Assembly (NCBI RefSeq): GCF_024519285.1 | Contig: NZ_JAMZCY010000005.1 | Location: forward strand, 62,001-126,000 | Source of the DNA: Cohnella sp. WQ 127256 | GTDB taxonomy: Bacteria; Bacillota; Bacilli; Paenibacillales; Paenibacillaceae | DNA length: 64,000 nucleotides | Direction: 5' to 3' | In this document: in pieces, positions 51,487 through 60,149 of the stretch | Layout: every line of letters begins with the position of its first letter | How positions within the stretch are numbered: position 1 is the stretch's first letter | Program-made: the position numbers and the translations under genes | Notes under the pieces: model-generated | Told to the model about the DNA's origin: nothing | What the model saw: the letters and a program-made list of their open reading frames with translations, nothing else | Databases searched by the model: none

Positions 51487-53274
51487 ATGAACGAGGGGTT
51501 ATCTTTAAAGTGGAACCTAGAGTCCCTATTTCCCGGTGGCTCTTCCTCCACACAATATGCGGTGTTCGTTGAGGAGGCTGAAGCGCTTTGCGGGTCTTTG
51601 TTGCAGGAGCTACAGCAGAGTGATGACACTGTGCCGGATAATGAACAACTAGCCGCATGGACAGAGCAGCTTCAGAATGTGCTATCCCGACTGAGGGAGG
51701 CGGATGCCTTTGTGTCCTGCTTAACTTCTCAGGATATGAGCGATAAGCGTGCCGTTGCTTGGACAGAGCGGATTCAGACGCTTAGCGCGCGCTCGAAGCA
51801 GGCGCTGGATTTGTATGATGCTAAGTTAGCTTCAGTACCGGAGCCGCTTTGGCAAGCATGGCTTGAACAGTCAGACACGAAACCGATCCTATTCTCACTT
51901 AATGAACGACGGGATTCAGCCAAGGATAAGCTCCCACCTGCATTAGAAGCTGTGGCAAGTGAGCTTGCTATAAATGGTTATCATGGGTGGGGAGAGCATT
52001 ATAATACGATTGTTGGACGGATTTCTATCCCTTGGGAGGGAAATGGGGCTTCGGTTCAGCTTTCAGTGGGCCAAGCGGCTAATAAACTAGATGATCCCGA
52101 TCCCGCTGTTAGGGATTTAATGGCTACGAAGTGGGAAGAAGCTTGGGCCAGTCAAGCTGATTTGAGCGCCGATGTATTAAATAGGCTAGCAGGCTTTCGC
52201 CTTAAGCTATACGGGATGAGAGGCTGGGATGATCCACTAAGAGAACCTCTTCGGATTAATCGTATGAGCCGTGAGACGTTAGATGCGATGTGGACTGCAG
52301 TGGAAGAGAGCATTGAACCGTTGAAGCGTTATTTGGAGCTGAAAGCTAGTCGCTTAGGAAAAGAGAAATTATCTTGGCAGGATGTGGATGCTCCGCTAGC
52401 GACTAATCAAGCGAAAATCCCATACGATGAAGCTGCTCAAATTATTACGGATGCTTTTCAACAGTTTTCACCGAATATGGCCAAGCTTGCTCAGACCGCA
52501 TTCGCGGATCATTGGATTGAAGCAGAGGATCGCGCTGGCAAAAGGCCAGGAGGCTTCTGTACAAGCCTTCCGCTAAGTCGCCAGAGTAGAATCTTCATGA
52601 CCTATTCGGGAACTCCGGGAAATGTATCAACATTAGCGCATGAGCTTGGTCATGCTTATCACGGTCAACTGGTTGAGGATCTTCCCCCATTGGCCCAAGA
52701 TTATGCGATGAATGTTGCGGAGACTGCCTCGACATTCGCTGAAGCACTTGTGAGTGATGCGTTGCTGCGAAGAGCACAAAGCAAGGAAGAAAAACTAGCG
52801 TTGCTGGATGATCGCTTACAACGTGCTGTCGCTTTTTGTATGAACATTCGTGCACGGTTTCTTTTTGAGACTCGTTTCTATGCGCGTCGCGCTTCTGGGA
52901 TGCTGGAAGCGTCCGAATTGATCGAGCTGATGGTGGAGGCACAGAAAGAAGCATTCGGAAATGCACTAGGAAGCTGGCATCCCCACTTCTGGGCATCGAA
53001 GCTGCACTTCTATATTACGGATGTACCTTTCTATAATTTCCCGTATACGTTCGGTTACTTATTTAGCACCGGACTAGTTGCCGTAGCGGAGCGAGAAGGC
53101 GATTCATTCAGCACTCGTTATGACCAATTGCTTCGTGATACAGGAGTTATGTCTGTAGAACAGCTAGCCTCAAGTCATCTTGGTGTTGCATTGGATCAGG
53201 AGCAATTCTGGAGAGATGCTGTAGCAAGAGTTGTGAAGGATGTAGAATCATTCGAACAATTGTGTAAGTCATAG
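51487..53274 (+). CDS. pepF: M3-family oligoendopeptidase F
   Basis: The 595-residue zinc metallopeptidase cleaves short peptides in the cytoplasm. The zinc motif HELGH (His385, Glu386, His389) lies in LAHELGHAYHGQLVED, followed by MNVAETASTFAEALVSD with the third ligand Glu. GFCTSLPLSRQSRIFMTY and FYNFPYTFGYLFSTGL are typical PepF blocks. GGAGG lies nine bases before the ATG. The family is yjbG in B. subtilis, also near yjbI. A terminator follows. Confidence 0.96.
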   Translation: MNEGLSLKWNLESLFPGGSSSTQYAVFVEEAEALCGSLLQELQQSDDTVPDNEQLAAWTEQLQNVLSRLREADAFVSCLTSQDMSDKRAVAWTERIQTLSARSKQALDLYDAKLASVPEPLWQAWLEQSDTKPILFSLNERRDSAKDKLPPALEAVASELAINGYHGWGEHYNTIVGRISIPWEGNGASVQLSVGQAANKLDDPDPAVRDLMATKWEEAWASQADLSADVLNRLAGFRLKLYGMRGWDDPLREPLRINRMSRETLDAMWTAVEESIEPLKRYLELKASRLGKEKLSWQDVDAPLATNQAKIPYDEAAQIITDAFQQFSPNMAKLAQTAFADHWIEAEDRAGKRPGGFCTSLPLSRQSRIFMTYSGTPGNVSTLAHELGHAYHGQLVEDLPPLAQDYAMNVAETASTFAEALVSDALLRRAQSKEEKLALLDDRLQRAVAFCMNIRARFLFETRFYARRASGMLEASELIELMVEAQKEAFGNALGSWHPHFWASKLHFYITDVPFYNFPYTFGYLFSTGLVAVAEREGDSFSTRYDQLLRDTGVMSVEQLASSHLGVALDQEQFWRDAVARVVKDVESFEQLCKS

Positions 53275-53289
53275 TCAGAGCCATTTCGA

Positions 53290-53328
53290 CAACCTTCACC
53301 CTAAGACAAAAGGTGAAGGTTGTTTTTT
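53290..53328 (+). terminator. Terminator after pepF
   Basis: A perfect 11-bp stem, CAACCTTCACC and GGTGAAGGTTG, with an 11-nt loop is followed by TTTTTTG. Confidence 0.85.
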
Positions 53329-53360
53329 GTTGCATAATAAACCAGAAATAGACAAAATGA

Positions 53361-53389
53361 TTGAAATTTTCTAAAAATTCAGTTACAAT
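53361..53389 (+). promoter_or_regulatory. Sigma-A type promoter
   Basis: TTGAAA (53361-53366), 17 bp, TACAAT (53384-53389). In the leader lies ATAGGT-AAG-ACCTAT (53405-53419), a short perfect inverted repeat about 10 bp after the expected start. Confidence 0.65.
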
Positions 53390-53451
53390 GAGTCCTAAGT
53401 CGTGATAGGTAAGACCTATTAAATAATTGAAAAATACAAAGGAGGAGAATG

Positions 53452-53850
53452 ATGACTTTGGAGCGTATGTCTTTAGCTCGTCAAGTGGATGTTGCATTAG
53501 AGAAACTGAGTGGAGAATTAAAAGGATTGAGCGCGGGCACAATTGTATTGCAAATTCGTGACGATGCGGTCGGCAGATTCGGTATTCGCCATCTCCCAGT
53601 GGATTGTGGAACTCAAGAGCAGGGCACTTCAGGGATGTCACCCTCACAGGTATTAAATCTAAGACGGCTGGCTATCGAAGCACTTAAACATAAGAGTGGA
53701 TGGACGCATGGAGAAATCTCTTACGATTTTGGATTGAAGCAGGGGCAAGTGTACGTGAGCGTGCTATTCGAGTCGAACTACAATATGGCAAATGTATTGT
53801 TTCGATATTCTCCGAAAAATCGAGATCGCAGAGAAGCTTCTAACGAATAA
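53452..53850 (+). CDS. Hypothetical protein, 132 residues
   Basis: The protein has no membrane segment. An N-terminal helix (MSLARQVDVALEKLSGELKG) precedes strands TIVLQIRDDAVGRFGIRHLP, a second helix (SPSQVLNLRRLAIEALKHKS) and YDFGLKQGQVYVSVLFESNYN, then a basic tail (NRDRREASNE). It has its own promoter (53361-53389) and terminator (53866-53904), so it is a single-gene unit. The ATG at 53452 sits six bases behind GGAGG; ATG 53449 is three bases away. I do not recognise the family. Confidence 0.8.
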   Translation: MTLERMSLARQVDVALEKLSGELKGLSAGTIVLQIRDDAVGRFGIRHLPVDCGTQEQGTSGMSPSQVLNLRRLAIEALKHKSGWTHGEISYDFGLKQGQVYVSVLFESNYNMANVLFRYSPKNRDRREASNE

Positions 53851-53865
53851 TGGTCTTACATAATC

Positions 53866-53904
53866 AAATCCGGCATCCTCTAAGGAGAATGTCGGATTTT
53901 TCTG
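53866..53904 (+). terminator. Terminator after the 132-residue gene
   Basis: AAATCCG-G-CAT-C-CTC and GAG-A-ATG-T-CGGATTT form a 15-bp interrupted stem with a TAAG loop, followed by a T-run. It also faces the convergent SASP gene. Confidence 0.75.
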
Positions 53905-53933
53905 TGAGTAAGTATTTATGGAGGTTAAAAAGT

Positions 53934-54149
53934 TTATCGACCGGAGCGGCCAATGAGCTGCTGTTCTCCCATTTGAATGAGACGGCGGGTAATTTGTCCT
54001 CCGATGGAGCCGGTTTCACGAGTTAACATATTGCCGTAATAACCATCTTGCGGAAGCTGAATACCTAACTCCTGGGCAACTTCATATTTCAATTGTTCCA
54101 ATGCTTGTGCAGCTTGAGGAACGACGAGGGAATTTCGACGTGAAGCCAC
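53934..54149 (-). CDS. Alpha/beta-type small acid-soluble spore protein
   Basis: This 71-residue DNA-binding spore protein protects spore DNA. The family blocks LVVPQAAQALEQLKYEVAQE, GIQLPQDGYYGNMLTRETGS and GGQITRRLIQMGEQQL are intact, including the Glu-x-Gly-type germination protease site region. It starts with GTG at 54149, eight bases behind GGAGG, and expression in the forespore under sigma-G is expected (family knowledge). A second SASP gene lies at 58009. Confidence 0.95.
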   Translation of the reverse strand: MASRRNSLVVPQAAQALEQLKYEVAQELGIQLPQDGYYGNMLTRETGSIGGQITRRLIQMGEQQLIGRSGR

Positions 54150-54248
54150 TATCGCTCACCTCCTTTTCACGTAGTATGGACTTTATTGGGAGCACTATGC
54201 ATTTCAAGGGAACGTTTCCATTATTAATTTTGGATATTTTGTTTTTTC

Positions 54249-55253
54249 TTAACCGAAATCAAGGTCTGGAGTCACATAGGGCTCGTCAGGTGGAGCGATC
54301 TTAACGACTTTACTGACATCGAGCTGGATAATCTCTTGGCCATGATAGGAGGTCGTACCAAGCTTCCCTGTAACGGTTACCCATTCATCGGTTGCGAGGA
54401 GATAGGCTTTATTGAATTTCACCATGACGCCGAAGGGGGAAGCATCTGCGGAGCAGCATGAAACTGCAAAACGGCTCACTCCGAATCGATTACGCTCCAT
54501 CCCCTCTTCACGATAGACAAACCCACTTAGCTCAATGGTTTTCCCGAGGAATGCATTTCGATACAAATCAATTGTCGTCAAGGCTTCAATATATTGCTTA
54601 TCGGTTACTTGAATAAGATTTTGCTTAATGAGTTGCTTACCGAAATGGGCATAGCTTTCTGTAAATTCATCTGAAGGAAACATGCGATCTAGTGCCGCAG
54701 CAGAATGTAAAGGTTCGACAGTATCCTTAGGTTCAATATCAATATCATCGAATTGAATAAGCGGGCTTGTATCTTCTGAGGATTGCTCTGTAATGGTCAA
54801 CTGCTCGCTTTCTAGGGGATAAGAGTGAATGGATACAGAAAGATCAGCGGATGGGTTGACGAGCTGCTGAGGGGCGAACTGAACACCTTTGGCGGTTGCT
54901 AAGCTACTTCCAAGCGGTCCATTGGGCAATATGAATCCGATAATTAATGGAAAGGCAAACCAACTGTACAAGAGAATGCTTTTCCCCCAAGTTGCTGGCA
55001 TCTCATGGTTACAATCGCATGAAAAATCATGAGCATTCTTATCAAGCCACGTTCGTATAGCGGCATAGAATTGCTGTGCTGCAATTGCATATAATCCTAG
55101 GGCGGCAAGCTTGACGATGACTTGCATCCGATTTGCAATATAGAGATTAAGATTGCCAGAACGGACAAGATGAACGATGAAGAACGCAAAACCGGCAAGG
55201 ATTAAAGCTCTAACTAGATAATGGAGTGCCAAAGCGGCTGAGCTCTTATGCAT
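54249..55253 (-). CDS. ycgQ: TIGR03943/YcgQ family protein
   Basis: The 334-residue protein has two to three N-terminal hydrophobic segments (LHYLVRALILAGFAFFIVH; IVKLAALGLYAIAAQQFY; LLYSWFAFPLIIGFILP) and a soluble C-terminal domain with IELSGFVYREEGMERNRFGV and FAVSCCSADASPFGVMV, an OB-like fold of DUF1980. It is paired with the YcgR-type permease 15 bp upstream. In B. subtilis the pair is linked to zinc control by Zur (family knowledge). A Zur box was not searched. GGGAGGG precedes the ATG. Confidence 0.85.
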   Translation of the reverse strand: MHKSSAALALHYLVRALILAGFAFFIVHLVRSGNLNLYIANRMQVIVKLAALGLYAIAAQQFYAAIRTWLDKNAHDFSCDCNHEMPATWGKSILLYSWFAFPLIIGFILPNGPLGSSLATAKGVQFAPQQLVNPSADLSVSIHSYPLESEQLTITEQSSEDTSPLIQFDDIDIEPKDTVEPLHSAAALDRMFPSDEFTESYAHFGKQLIKQNLIQVTDKQYIEALTTIDLYRNAFLGKTIELSGFVYREEGMERNRFGVSRFAVSCCSADASPFGVMVKFNKAYLLATDEWVTVTGKLGTTSYHGQEIIQLDVSKVVKIAPPDEPYVTPDLDFG

Positions 55254-55268
55254 AATGATATCCCTCCC

Positions 55269-56330
55269 TTATACGAAGCCCAGATGATCGAACAAAATGG
55301 AACCGGCTAATACGAGTATCGCGATTAATAAACTAAACTTCAGAACGAACTTTTTGCGGAAAACAGCTAGCATCATTAATGTGTTCTTCAAATCGAGCAT
55401 TGGCCCGAATACGAGGAAGGACAGAAGTGCTGCTGGGGGAAACATATTGCTGAAGGATGAGGCTACAAATGCGTCAGAGGTAGAGCATAGCGAGAGAGCA
55501 TAGGCGAAGCCCATCATGAAGAGATGGGACATGAGTTCTTGATCTGCAACTGCTGCGAAGGACGCGCGGGTAACTAAAGTTTGCATAAGCGCGGTGATCA
55601 ATGAACCTAGAATTAAATATTTACCCATATCGAAAAATTCTTCGGCGGCATGTGCGGGGGTGTCGGCAAGCTTCTTGATGAGGCTACCTTTACCCTGTGG
55701 TGGATGTTCGTGGTGATGATGCTCGTGGCTGTGAGTATGGTCATGGGTATGAGCAACGCTGTGATTATGCGTGTGTTCATGTCGCTCAGCCTTTAAGGGA
55801 TTCTGTTTCATAAAATAGTACAAGATGAGTCCAATAGTGACCGACACCAAGAAAGCTAAATAGAACCGCGAGTAAGCCAGGTCTCTGTTTGTCCGAAAAG
55901 CGGCCATGGTTGCTCCAAAAACAACAGGATTAATAATGGGTCCCGCAACGATATAGATGATTCCTATGTAAGCTGGCAGCCCTTTACGGATGAGTCTCCG
56001 AACGATGGGGATCATGCCACATTCACAGAGGGGTAAAATAATGCCAAGTAAGCTACCGAACAACACTCCTGCAATCGGATTGCGAGGTGTTAGCTTTTGA
56101 ATAAGTTTGTCCGATACGAAAGATTGCAGAAGCGCTGAAATGAACACTCCGACAAGGAGGAAGGGTAACGCTTCGAGTATGATGCTGAGAAATACGATTT
56201 TGAAGTTTTGTAGCTCTCCGGCATCGAAGCTCCACTGTGACAAGTCCCTTCCAAAGAAAATCAAGATTATAAGTGCTGCGCAGCAGATAGTAGCAGCTAC
56301 GGTTGCCATTCGCATGAGTACATTAGGCAC
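55269..56330 (-). CDS. ycgR: YcgR-type permease (DUF318)
   Basis: The 353-residue membrane protein has eight or nine helices. FVGVFISALLQSFVSDKLIQ-like and LPLCECGMIPIVRRLIRKGL, with a conserved Cys pair region, match the DUF318 permease family. Between helices, residues about 183-217 form a His-rich cytosolic or external loop (HTHNHSVAHTHDHTHSHEHH), typical of metal-binding loops in zinc and nickel transporters. It starts with GTG at 56330 and is paired with ycgQ. The exact substrate of this family is not proven. Confidence 0.88.
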   Translation of the reverse strand: MPNVLMRMATVAATICCAALIILIFFGRDLSQWSFDAGELQNFKIVFLSIILEALPFLLVGVFISALLQSFVSDKLIQKLTPRNPIAGVLFGSLLGIILPLCECGMIPIVRRLIRKGLPAYIGIIYIVAGPIINPVVFGATMAAFRTNRDLAYSRFYLAFLVSVTIGLILYYFMKQNPLKAERHEHTHNHSVAHTHDHTHSHEHHHHEHPPQGKGSLIKKLADTPAHAAEEFFDMGKYLILGSLITALMQTLVTRASFAAVADQELMSHLFMMGFAYALSLCSTSDAFVASSFSNMFPPAALLSFLVFGPMLDLKNTLMMLAVFRKKFVLKFSLLIAILVLAGSILFDHLGFV

Positions 56331-56374
56331 TGTATCACTTCCTTATCGATATATAAGTTCCTATCCCTAATAGG

Positions 56375-56402
56375 TTGACAATGCACTTATGAGGGGTATA
56401 AT
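56375..56402 (+). promoter_or_regulatory. Sigma-A promoter of the trpS T-box transcript
   Basis: TTGACA (56375-56380), 16 bp, TATAAT (56397-56402). Both boxes are consensus. Transcription would start near 56409, just before the T-box leader. Confidence 0.8.
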
Positions 56403-56409
56403 GAGTAAC

Positions 56410-56706
56410 AACTAAAGTATATTCGGCGTTGAAGAGAACAAGTACGCTTGGATGGAGCGCTCCCAGAGAGCCGGTGATTGCTGGAAGCCGGTACGCTTGC
56501 CTTGCGGAATGGGTCTTGGAGCTGAGAGCGAAACGACGGGCTAGCGGAGTGGGTTAAACCCCAGCTGTGATCGCGTCCTATGTTCTCCGATTGTTCCCCG
56601 TTAATGGAACTGAAGGTATTGCGACACAGGTGGTTAATGGGTTGTGATACGAATTAGGGTGGTACCACGGCTTTCTCGTCCCTTGCGGAGGAGGGCTTTT
56701 TTTGTT
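56410..56706 (+). ncRNA. T-box riboswitch, tRNA-Trp responsive
   Basis: The leader has the stem I apical region (CCGGTGATTGCTGGAAGCCGG), the T-box sequence AGGGTGGTACCACG (56656-56669) and a terminator stem with GGGC followed by a T-run before the trpS start. TGG codons in the stem I 3' region (56510-56512 and 56517-56519) are specifier candidates; the second, TGGA, has the A that usually follows a specifier. Uncharged tRNA-Trp would bind and allow read-through. I could not fold the leader fully. Confidence 0.9.
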
Positions 56707-56732
56707 TTCAAAAATAGAAATAAGGGAGTTCG

Positions 56733-57740
56733 ATGACTATGACTACACGCCAACGCGTATTATCAGGTATTCAGCCTAGTGGCAAGCTTACATTAGGCAA
56801 TTATATTGGTGCTATGAAAAACTTCGTGGCTTTGCAGCATGAACATGATTGCTTCTATATGATTGTTGATTTGCATGCCATAACGGTGCCACAGGATCCT
56901 GCCGCCCTTCGTGAGCAAAGTGAAGCAGTAGCGGCGCTATTCGTAGCTGCCGGTCTTGATCCTACGCAAGCCTCTATCTTTATGCAATCTCACGTCCCGG
57001 CACATGCGGAGCTCGGCTGGTTATTAACGACTATGACGTATATGGGCGAGTTGGAACGTATGACTCAGTTCAAAGATAAATCAGAAGGTAAGGAAGCGGT
57101 CGGTGCAGGTCTGTTCGTGTATCCATCGTTAATGGCTGCAGATATTCTTCTCTATAGATCTCATCTTGTTCCAGTAGGTGATGATCAGAAACAGCATTTA
57201 GAGCTTACTCGGGATTTGGCAGGGCGATTTAACCACCGTTACGGAGAGACATTGGTCGTTCCTGAACCGTTCATTCCTAAAGTAGGTGCACGGATTATGT
57301 CCCTGGACGATGCTTCCAAGAAGATGAGCAAGAGTAGCCCTAACGCTGGTAGCTTTATTACCCTTCTAGATACGCCAGATGAAATTCGCAAAAAAATATC
57401 CCGAGCCAAGACGGACTTGGGTCGGGATGTCCTATTCGATGTTCAGAATAAGCCGGAAGTTAGTAATCTCATGACGATTTACGCACAGTGCTCTGGTCAA
57501 ACGCTTGAGCAAATTCAAGCTACCTATGAGGGTCAAGGTTATGGGGCATTTAAGAAGGATCTCGCTGAAGTCGTCGTGCAAGCACTTGAACCCTTGCAAA
57601 GTAAATACAAGGATATTCGGGCTTCAGGAGAAATTCATCACATATTACGCGAAGGTGCGGAGCGTGCTAACACAGTAGCGGAAGTCACTCTACGCGAGGT
57701 TAAGGAAGCTATGGGTTTCTTGCCGCGTGGTGGGCATTAA
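56733..57740 (+). CDS. trpS: Tryptophanyl-tRNA synthetase
   Basis: The 335-residue class I synthetase charges tRNA-Trp. The HIGH-like motif is TLGN (residues 20-23, SGKLTLGNYIGA) and the KMSKS motif lies at about 196-202 (KKMSKSSPN). GDDQKQHLELTRDLAGRFNH is the conserved tRNA/ATP region. It is controlled by the upstream T-box. Its stop overlaps the convergent small gene by 4 bp. Confidence 0.97.
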   Translation: MTMTTRQRVLSGIQPSGKLTLGNYIGAMKNFVALQHEHDCFYMIVDLHAITVPQDPAALREQSEAVAALFVAAGLDPTQASIFMQSHVPAHAELGWLLTTMTYMGELERMTQFKDKSEGKEAVGAGLFVYPSLMAADILLYRSHLVPVGDDQKQHLELTRDLAGRFNHRYGETLVVPEPFIPKVGARIMSLDDASKKMSKSSPNAGSFITLLDTPDEIRKKISRAKTDLGRDVLFDVQNKPEVSNLMTIYAQCSGQTLEQIQATYEGQGYGAFKKDLAEVVVQALEPLQSKYKDIRASGEIHHILREGAERANTVAEVTLREVKEAMGFLPRGGH

Positions 57741-57919
57741 GGATTTTTAGAATTTTTTTTTCGCAGCTTTGCTTTAACTACGAATCCGAAACCTGTCATA
57801 CAGAGACTTAAGGTTGCGAACAAGAGCGCTAGCCAACCGTTGTTACTTAAGGAGAAAGCGGTAGCGAGCAAGAGTACAATAGAAACAACAGCAAACAAAA
57901 GCGACAAAGATTTACTCAT
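57737..57919 (-). CDS. DUF5325-like two-helix membrane protein
   Basis: The 60-residue protein starts at ATG 57919 behind GAGGTG; the longer frame to 57985 has no ribosome site. Two hydrophobic helices (LSLLFAVVSIVLLLATAF and LALLFATLSLCMTGFGFVV) and a basic tail (KAKLRKKNSKNP) fit DUF5325/YlaF-like proteins of Bacilli. The function is unknown. The last bases overlap the end of trpS. It is divergent from the SASP gene. Confidence 0.7.
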   Translation of the reverse strand: MSKSLSLLFAVVSIVLLLATAFSLSNNGWLALLFATLSLCMTGFGFVVKAKLRKKNSKNP

Positions 57920-58008
57920 TATTTCACCTCGCATATTTTCCTTCATTTCTAGCATACTAAGTTGGCAAGCTTGCAAACCAATCATCTAGTCGAAGGGAGA
58001 TTTTAATC

Positions 58009-58212
58009 ATGGCATCAAGTAACCAACTAGTAGTACCGCAAGCGAAAGCAGCACTGCAAAGTATGAAGATGGAAGCAGCTCAATCTCTAGGAGTTCAAAT
58101 TCCTGCGGATGGATATTACGGTAACGTAACATCTCGCGATGCTGGTTCACTCGGTGGTTATATCACCAAGAAACTTGTGCAAATGGCTGAACAACAACTT
58201 TCCGGTCGCTAA
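58009..58212 (+). CDS. Alpha/beta-type small acid-soluble spore protein
   Basis: The 67-residue spore DNA-binding protein has the blocks LVVPQAKAALQSMKMEAAQS, GVQIPADGYYGNVTSRDAGS and GGYITKKLVQMAEQQLSGR. It is a paralog of the SASP at 53934 but on the opposite strand. GGGAG precedes the ATG. A strong terminator follows. Expression in the developing spore is expected. Confidence 0.96.
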   Translation: MASSNQLVVPQAKAALQSMKMEAAQSLGVQIPADGYYGNVTSRDAGSLGGYITKKLVQMAEQQLSGR

Positions 58213-58232
58213 GGACGAATAGTCCAGCACCG

Positions 58233-58262
58233 AAAGCCCGAGGAAAGCCCTCGGGCTTTTCA
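58233..58262 (+). terminator. Terminator after the SASP gene
   Basis: AAAGCCCGAGG (58233-58243) and CCTCGGGCTTT (58249-58259) form a perfect 11-bp stem with a 5-nt loop and a T-run. Confidence 0.85.
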
Positions 58263-58328
58263 TATTGTGCGCTTATAGGGGGCAAACGTCAAGCGGGAAA
58301 CCTCATGATGAAGGCTTCCCGCTGCGAT

Positions 58329-59312
58329 TTAGTAAGTATTCATATGGAGTCTTTTTTCCAGCCGTTCATCACTTAACCATCCGACATAGGACGTTAGGGG
58401 AACGAGGTTTAAATCCATCAAAACGACGGCGACGAAAGGGAATTGCTTACGATAACGATAGCGGACATCGACCCAACGGACCTCATAGCCCCAAGTCTGT
58501 GGCTTAATGTGACCGCATGGGAATGGGGTGACACTTAAGAATGCCTGCACATCGGGATGCTGCTTGGAAGCTTCAATCGCGGGGTGCTCGTCACATTTTA
58601 ATACATCGAGCCATTTCATTCGTCCGTGATCCCATTCTCCGATCCCATAGGTGCAATCCTTGGAAATCCTAACTAGATTCCAGCGATATAGCGATACGGT
58701 AGGAAGTAACGAATAGGTGTCTCCAGCTTGATAGTCGGGATCCTTTTGTGGCATTTTCCGTAATAACCGGTGATGAACGAGTGTCCGCCAACAGTAATAG
58801 ACGCCCAACAGGATATAGAGTGTCGGGAAGATAGCCTGCGGAGCTGCAATCCCGGTCACCCATAATAAAATGGCGAGCAGATGTGTGGAAAAAATAAAGG
58901 GATCGAAGATATGAATGATATTCCACGCGATCCACTTCCTGCTAATGGGTCGAAAGGCTTGTGTACCATAAGAATTAAACAAATCCGACAACACATGTAC
59001 AACAACGGCAAGTAAAACCCAGAATCCGATATGCCACCATGGAATGCTTCGGAAGATCAAGGACACGATTGTCGTAATAAGCGCTGCCCAACCAATAATA
59101 GCTGGGAAGGAGTGGGACAAACCACGGTGATTTTTGATATAATCGGCATTGCTTTTGAATCTCAGTAAACCATCTAAATCTGGTGCGTTTGATCCTGCAA
59201 TTGTGCCAATCAGAATGGCAAGTGGACCATAGGTGTGTGAAGTGATTGTGGGATCCAGCATGGCAAGTCCACCTAATCCCAAGCCGAACACGAGATGCGT
59301 GCCGGAGTCCAT
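58329..59312 (-). CDS. YdjM/YfhP-like membrane hydrolase (DUF457)
   Basis: The 327-residue protein has about five hydrophobic segments in the first 180 residues. MDSGTHLVFGLGLGGLAML, SNAPDLDGLLRF and IKNHRGLSHSFPAIIGW are the conserved His/Asp blocks of the LexA-regulated, membrane-bound putative metal-dependent hydrolase family; VLLAVVVHVLSDLFNSYGTQ is the second His-containing helix. The C-terminal half is soluble. The function is unproven in this family; YfhP of B. subtilis is a close relative by layout. Confidence 0.85.
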   Translation of the reverse strand: MDSGTHLVFGLGLGGLAMLDPTITSHTYGPLAILIGTIAGSNAPDLDGLLRFKSNADYIKNHRGLSHSFPAIIGWAALITTIVSLIFRSIPWWHIGFWVLLAVVVHVLSDLFNSYGTQAFRPISRKWIAWNIIHIFDPFIFSTHLLAILLWVTGIAAPQAIFPTLYILLGVYYCWRTLVHHRLLRKMPQKDPDYQAGDTYSLLPTVSLYRWNLVRISKDCTYGIGEWDHGRMKWLDVLKCDEHPAIEASKQHPDVQAFLSVTPFPCGHIKPQTWGYEVRWVDVRYRYRKQFPFVAVVLMDLNLVPLTSYVGWLSDERLEKRLHMNTY

Positions 59313-59380
59313 GAGCTCAGCCCCCTTTGTTTCAGTATGGACGCCTTAACGAAAAAGTATGAAGGAAAGGATGATAAAGC

Positions 59381-59671
59381 TTGATCCTCTTTTGCGAATA
59401 TGTCATACCTGAAATTCACCAAGAAGCATTTACGGCATGGGTACATTCTTTTCCAGAGCAATGGCGGGGCATCAAAATTTGCGAAAACACAGCTCAGCCT
59501 GGGGTATATGTAGAAATCCAGTCTGCTGCGACTGTGGAAGAGGCAGCTGAAAAAGAAAAAGAACGCCGCGAGGGACGTTCATGGGGTGAGATGGAGCAAT
59601 GGGTCAAAGGGGGACGAGAAGGCCTCAGAATCTGGACCTTCAGACCGCTTGAGATTAACGAGTCGGCATAG
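59381..59671 (+). CDS. Hypothetical protein, 96 residues
   Basis: The frame starts with TTG at 59381, ten bases behind GGAAAGG; there is no in-frame ATG nearby. Strands ILFCEYVIPEIHQ and PGVYVEIQSA alternate with helices HQEAFTAWVHSFPEQW and VEEAAEKEKERREGRSWGEM, like a ferredoxin-like alpha/beta barrel, and the end is IWTFRPLEINESA. I do not recognise the family. The last 17 bp overlap the convergent gerQ. Confidence 0.65.
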   Translation: MILFCEYVIPEIHQEAFTAWVHSFPEQWRGIKICENTAQPGVYVEIQSAATVEEAAEKEKERREGRSWGEMEQWVKGGREGLRIWTFRPLEINESA

Positions 59672-60131
59672 AGCCGAATGGAAGTGTGTAATTGATTGGC
59701 TCATCGAAGGTAATATAATCCAAGTTCAATGTAAGCAGCAAGTAACGTTTGCCAGTGACAGGATCGCTAATAATAATATGGTCGCGACCAGCTGCCTCTA
59801 ATACGCCTTTGAATATTTTGGCATTCCATTCGGAGTTGTTTTCATAAGTCATGTACAATGTGGCTACTTTGCCTAGATTCATTCGAAGGATATTTTCTAC
59901 ATAGGATTCTTCTTGAACCGGAGCAGGAAATGTCATTCCGTTTGGAGTCATCGGGATACCAGCAGGAATCTGTGGAGGTACGGTCGACTGCATCATCATA
60001 TTAGGCATCATTTGGGTACCAGCCACATTCATAGGTACCATTTGGTTACTAGGCATGCTCATCGGCATCATTGTATTTTGAGCTTGAGCTTGCGGATAAG
60101 TTGGCCAAGGCATTTTATTATTGTTTAACAT
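59655..60131 (-). CDS. gerQ: Spore coat protein GerQ
   Basis: GerQ is a spore coat protein needed for CwlJ placement and for Ca-dipicolinate germination. The N-terminal half (residues 1-80) is a Met/Pro/Gln-rich flexible region. The C-terminal domain (ESYVENILRMNLGKVATLYM, NNSEWNAKIFKGVLEAAGRD, HIIISDPVTGKRYLLLTLNL) is the conserved GerQ fold; in B. subtilis it is crosslinked by transglutaminase. It lies 18 bp after cwlJ in the same direction, so both are likely in one operon. Confidence 0.95.
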   Translation of the reverse strand: MLNNNKMPWPTYPQAQAQNTMMPMSMPSNQMVPMNVAGTQMMPNMMMQSTVPPQIPAGIPMTPNGMTFPAPVQEESYVENILRMNLGKVATLYMTYENNSEWNAKIFKGVLEAAGRDHIIISDPVTGKRYLLLTLNLDYITFDEPINYTLPFGSMPTR

Positions 60132-60149
60132 TGTAAATCCTCCTCTAAA

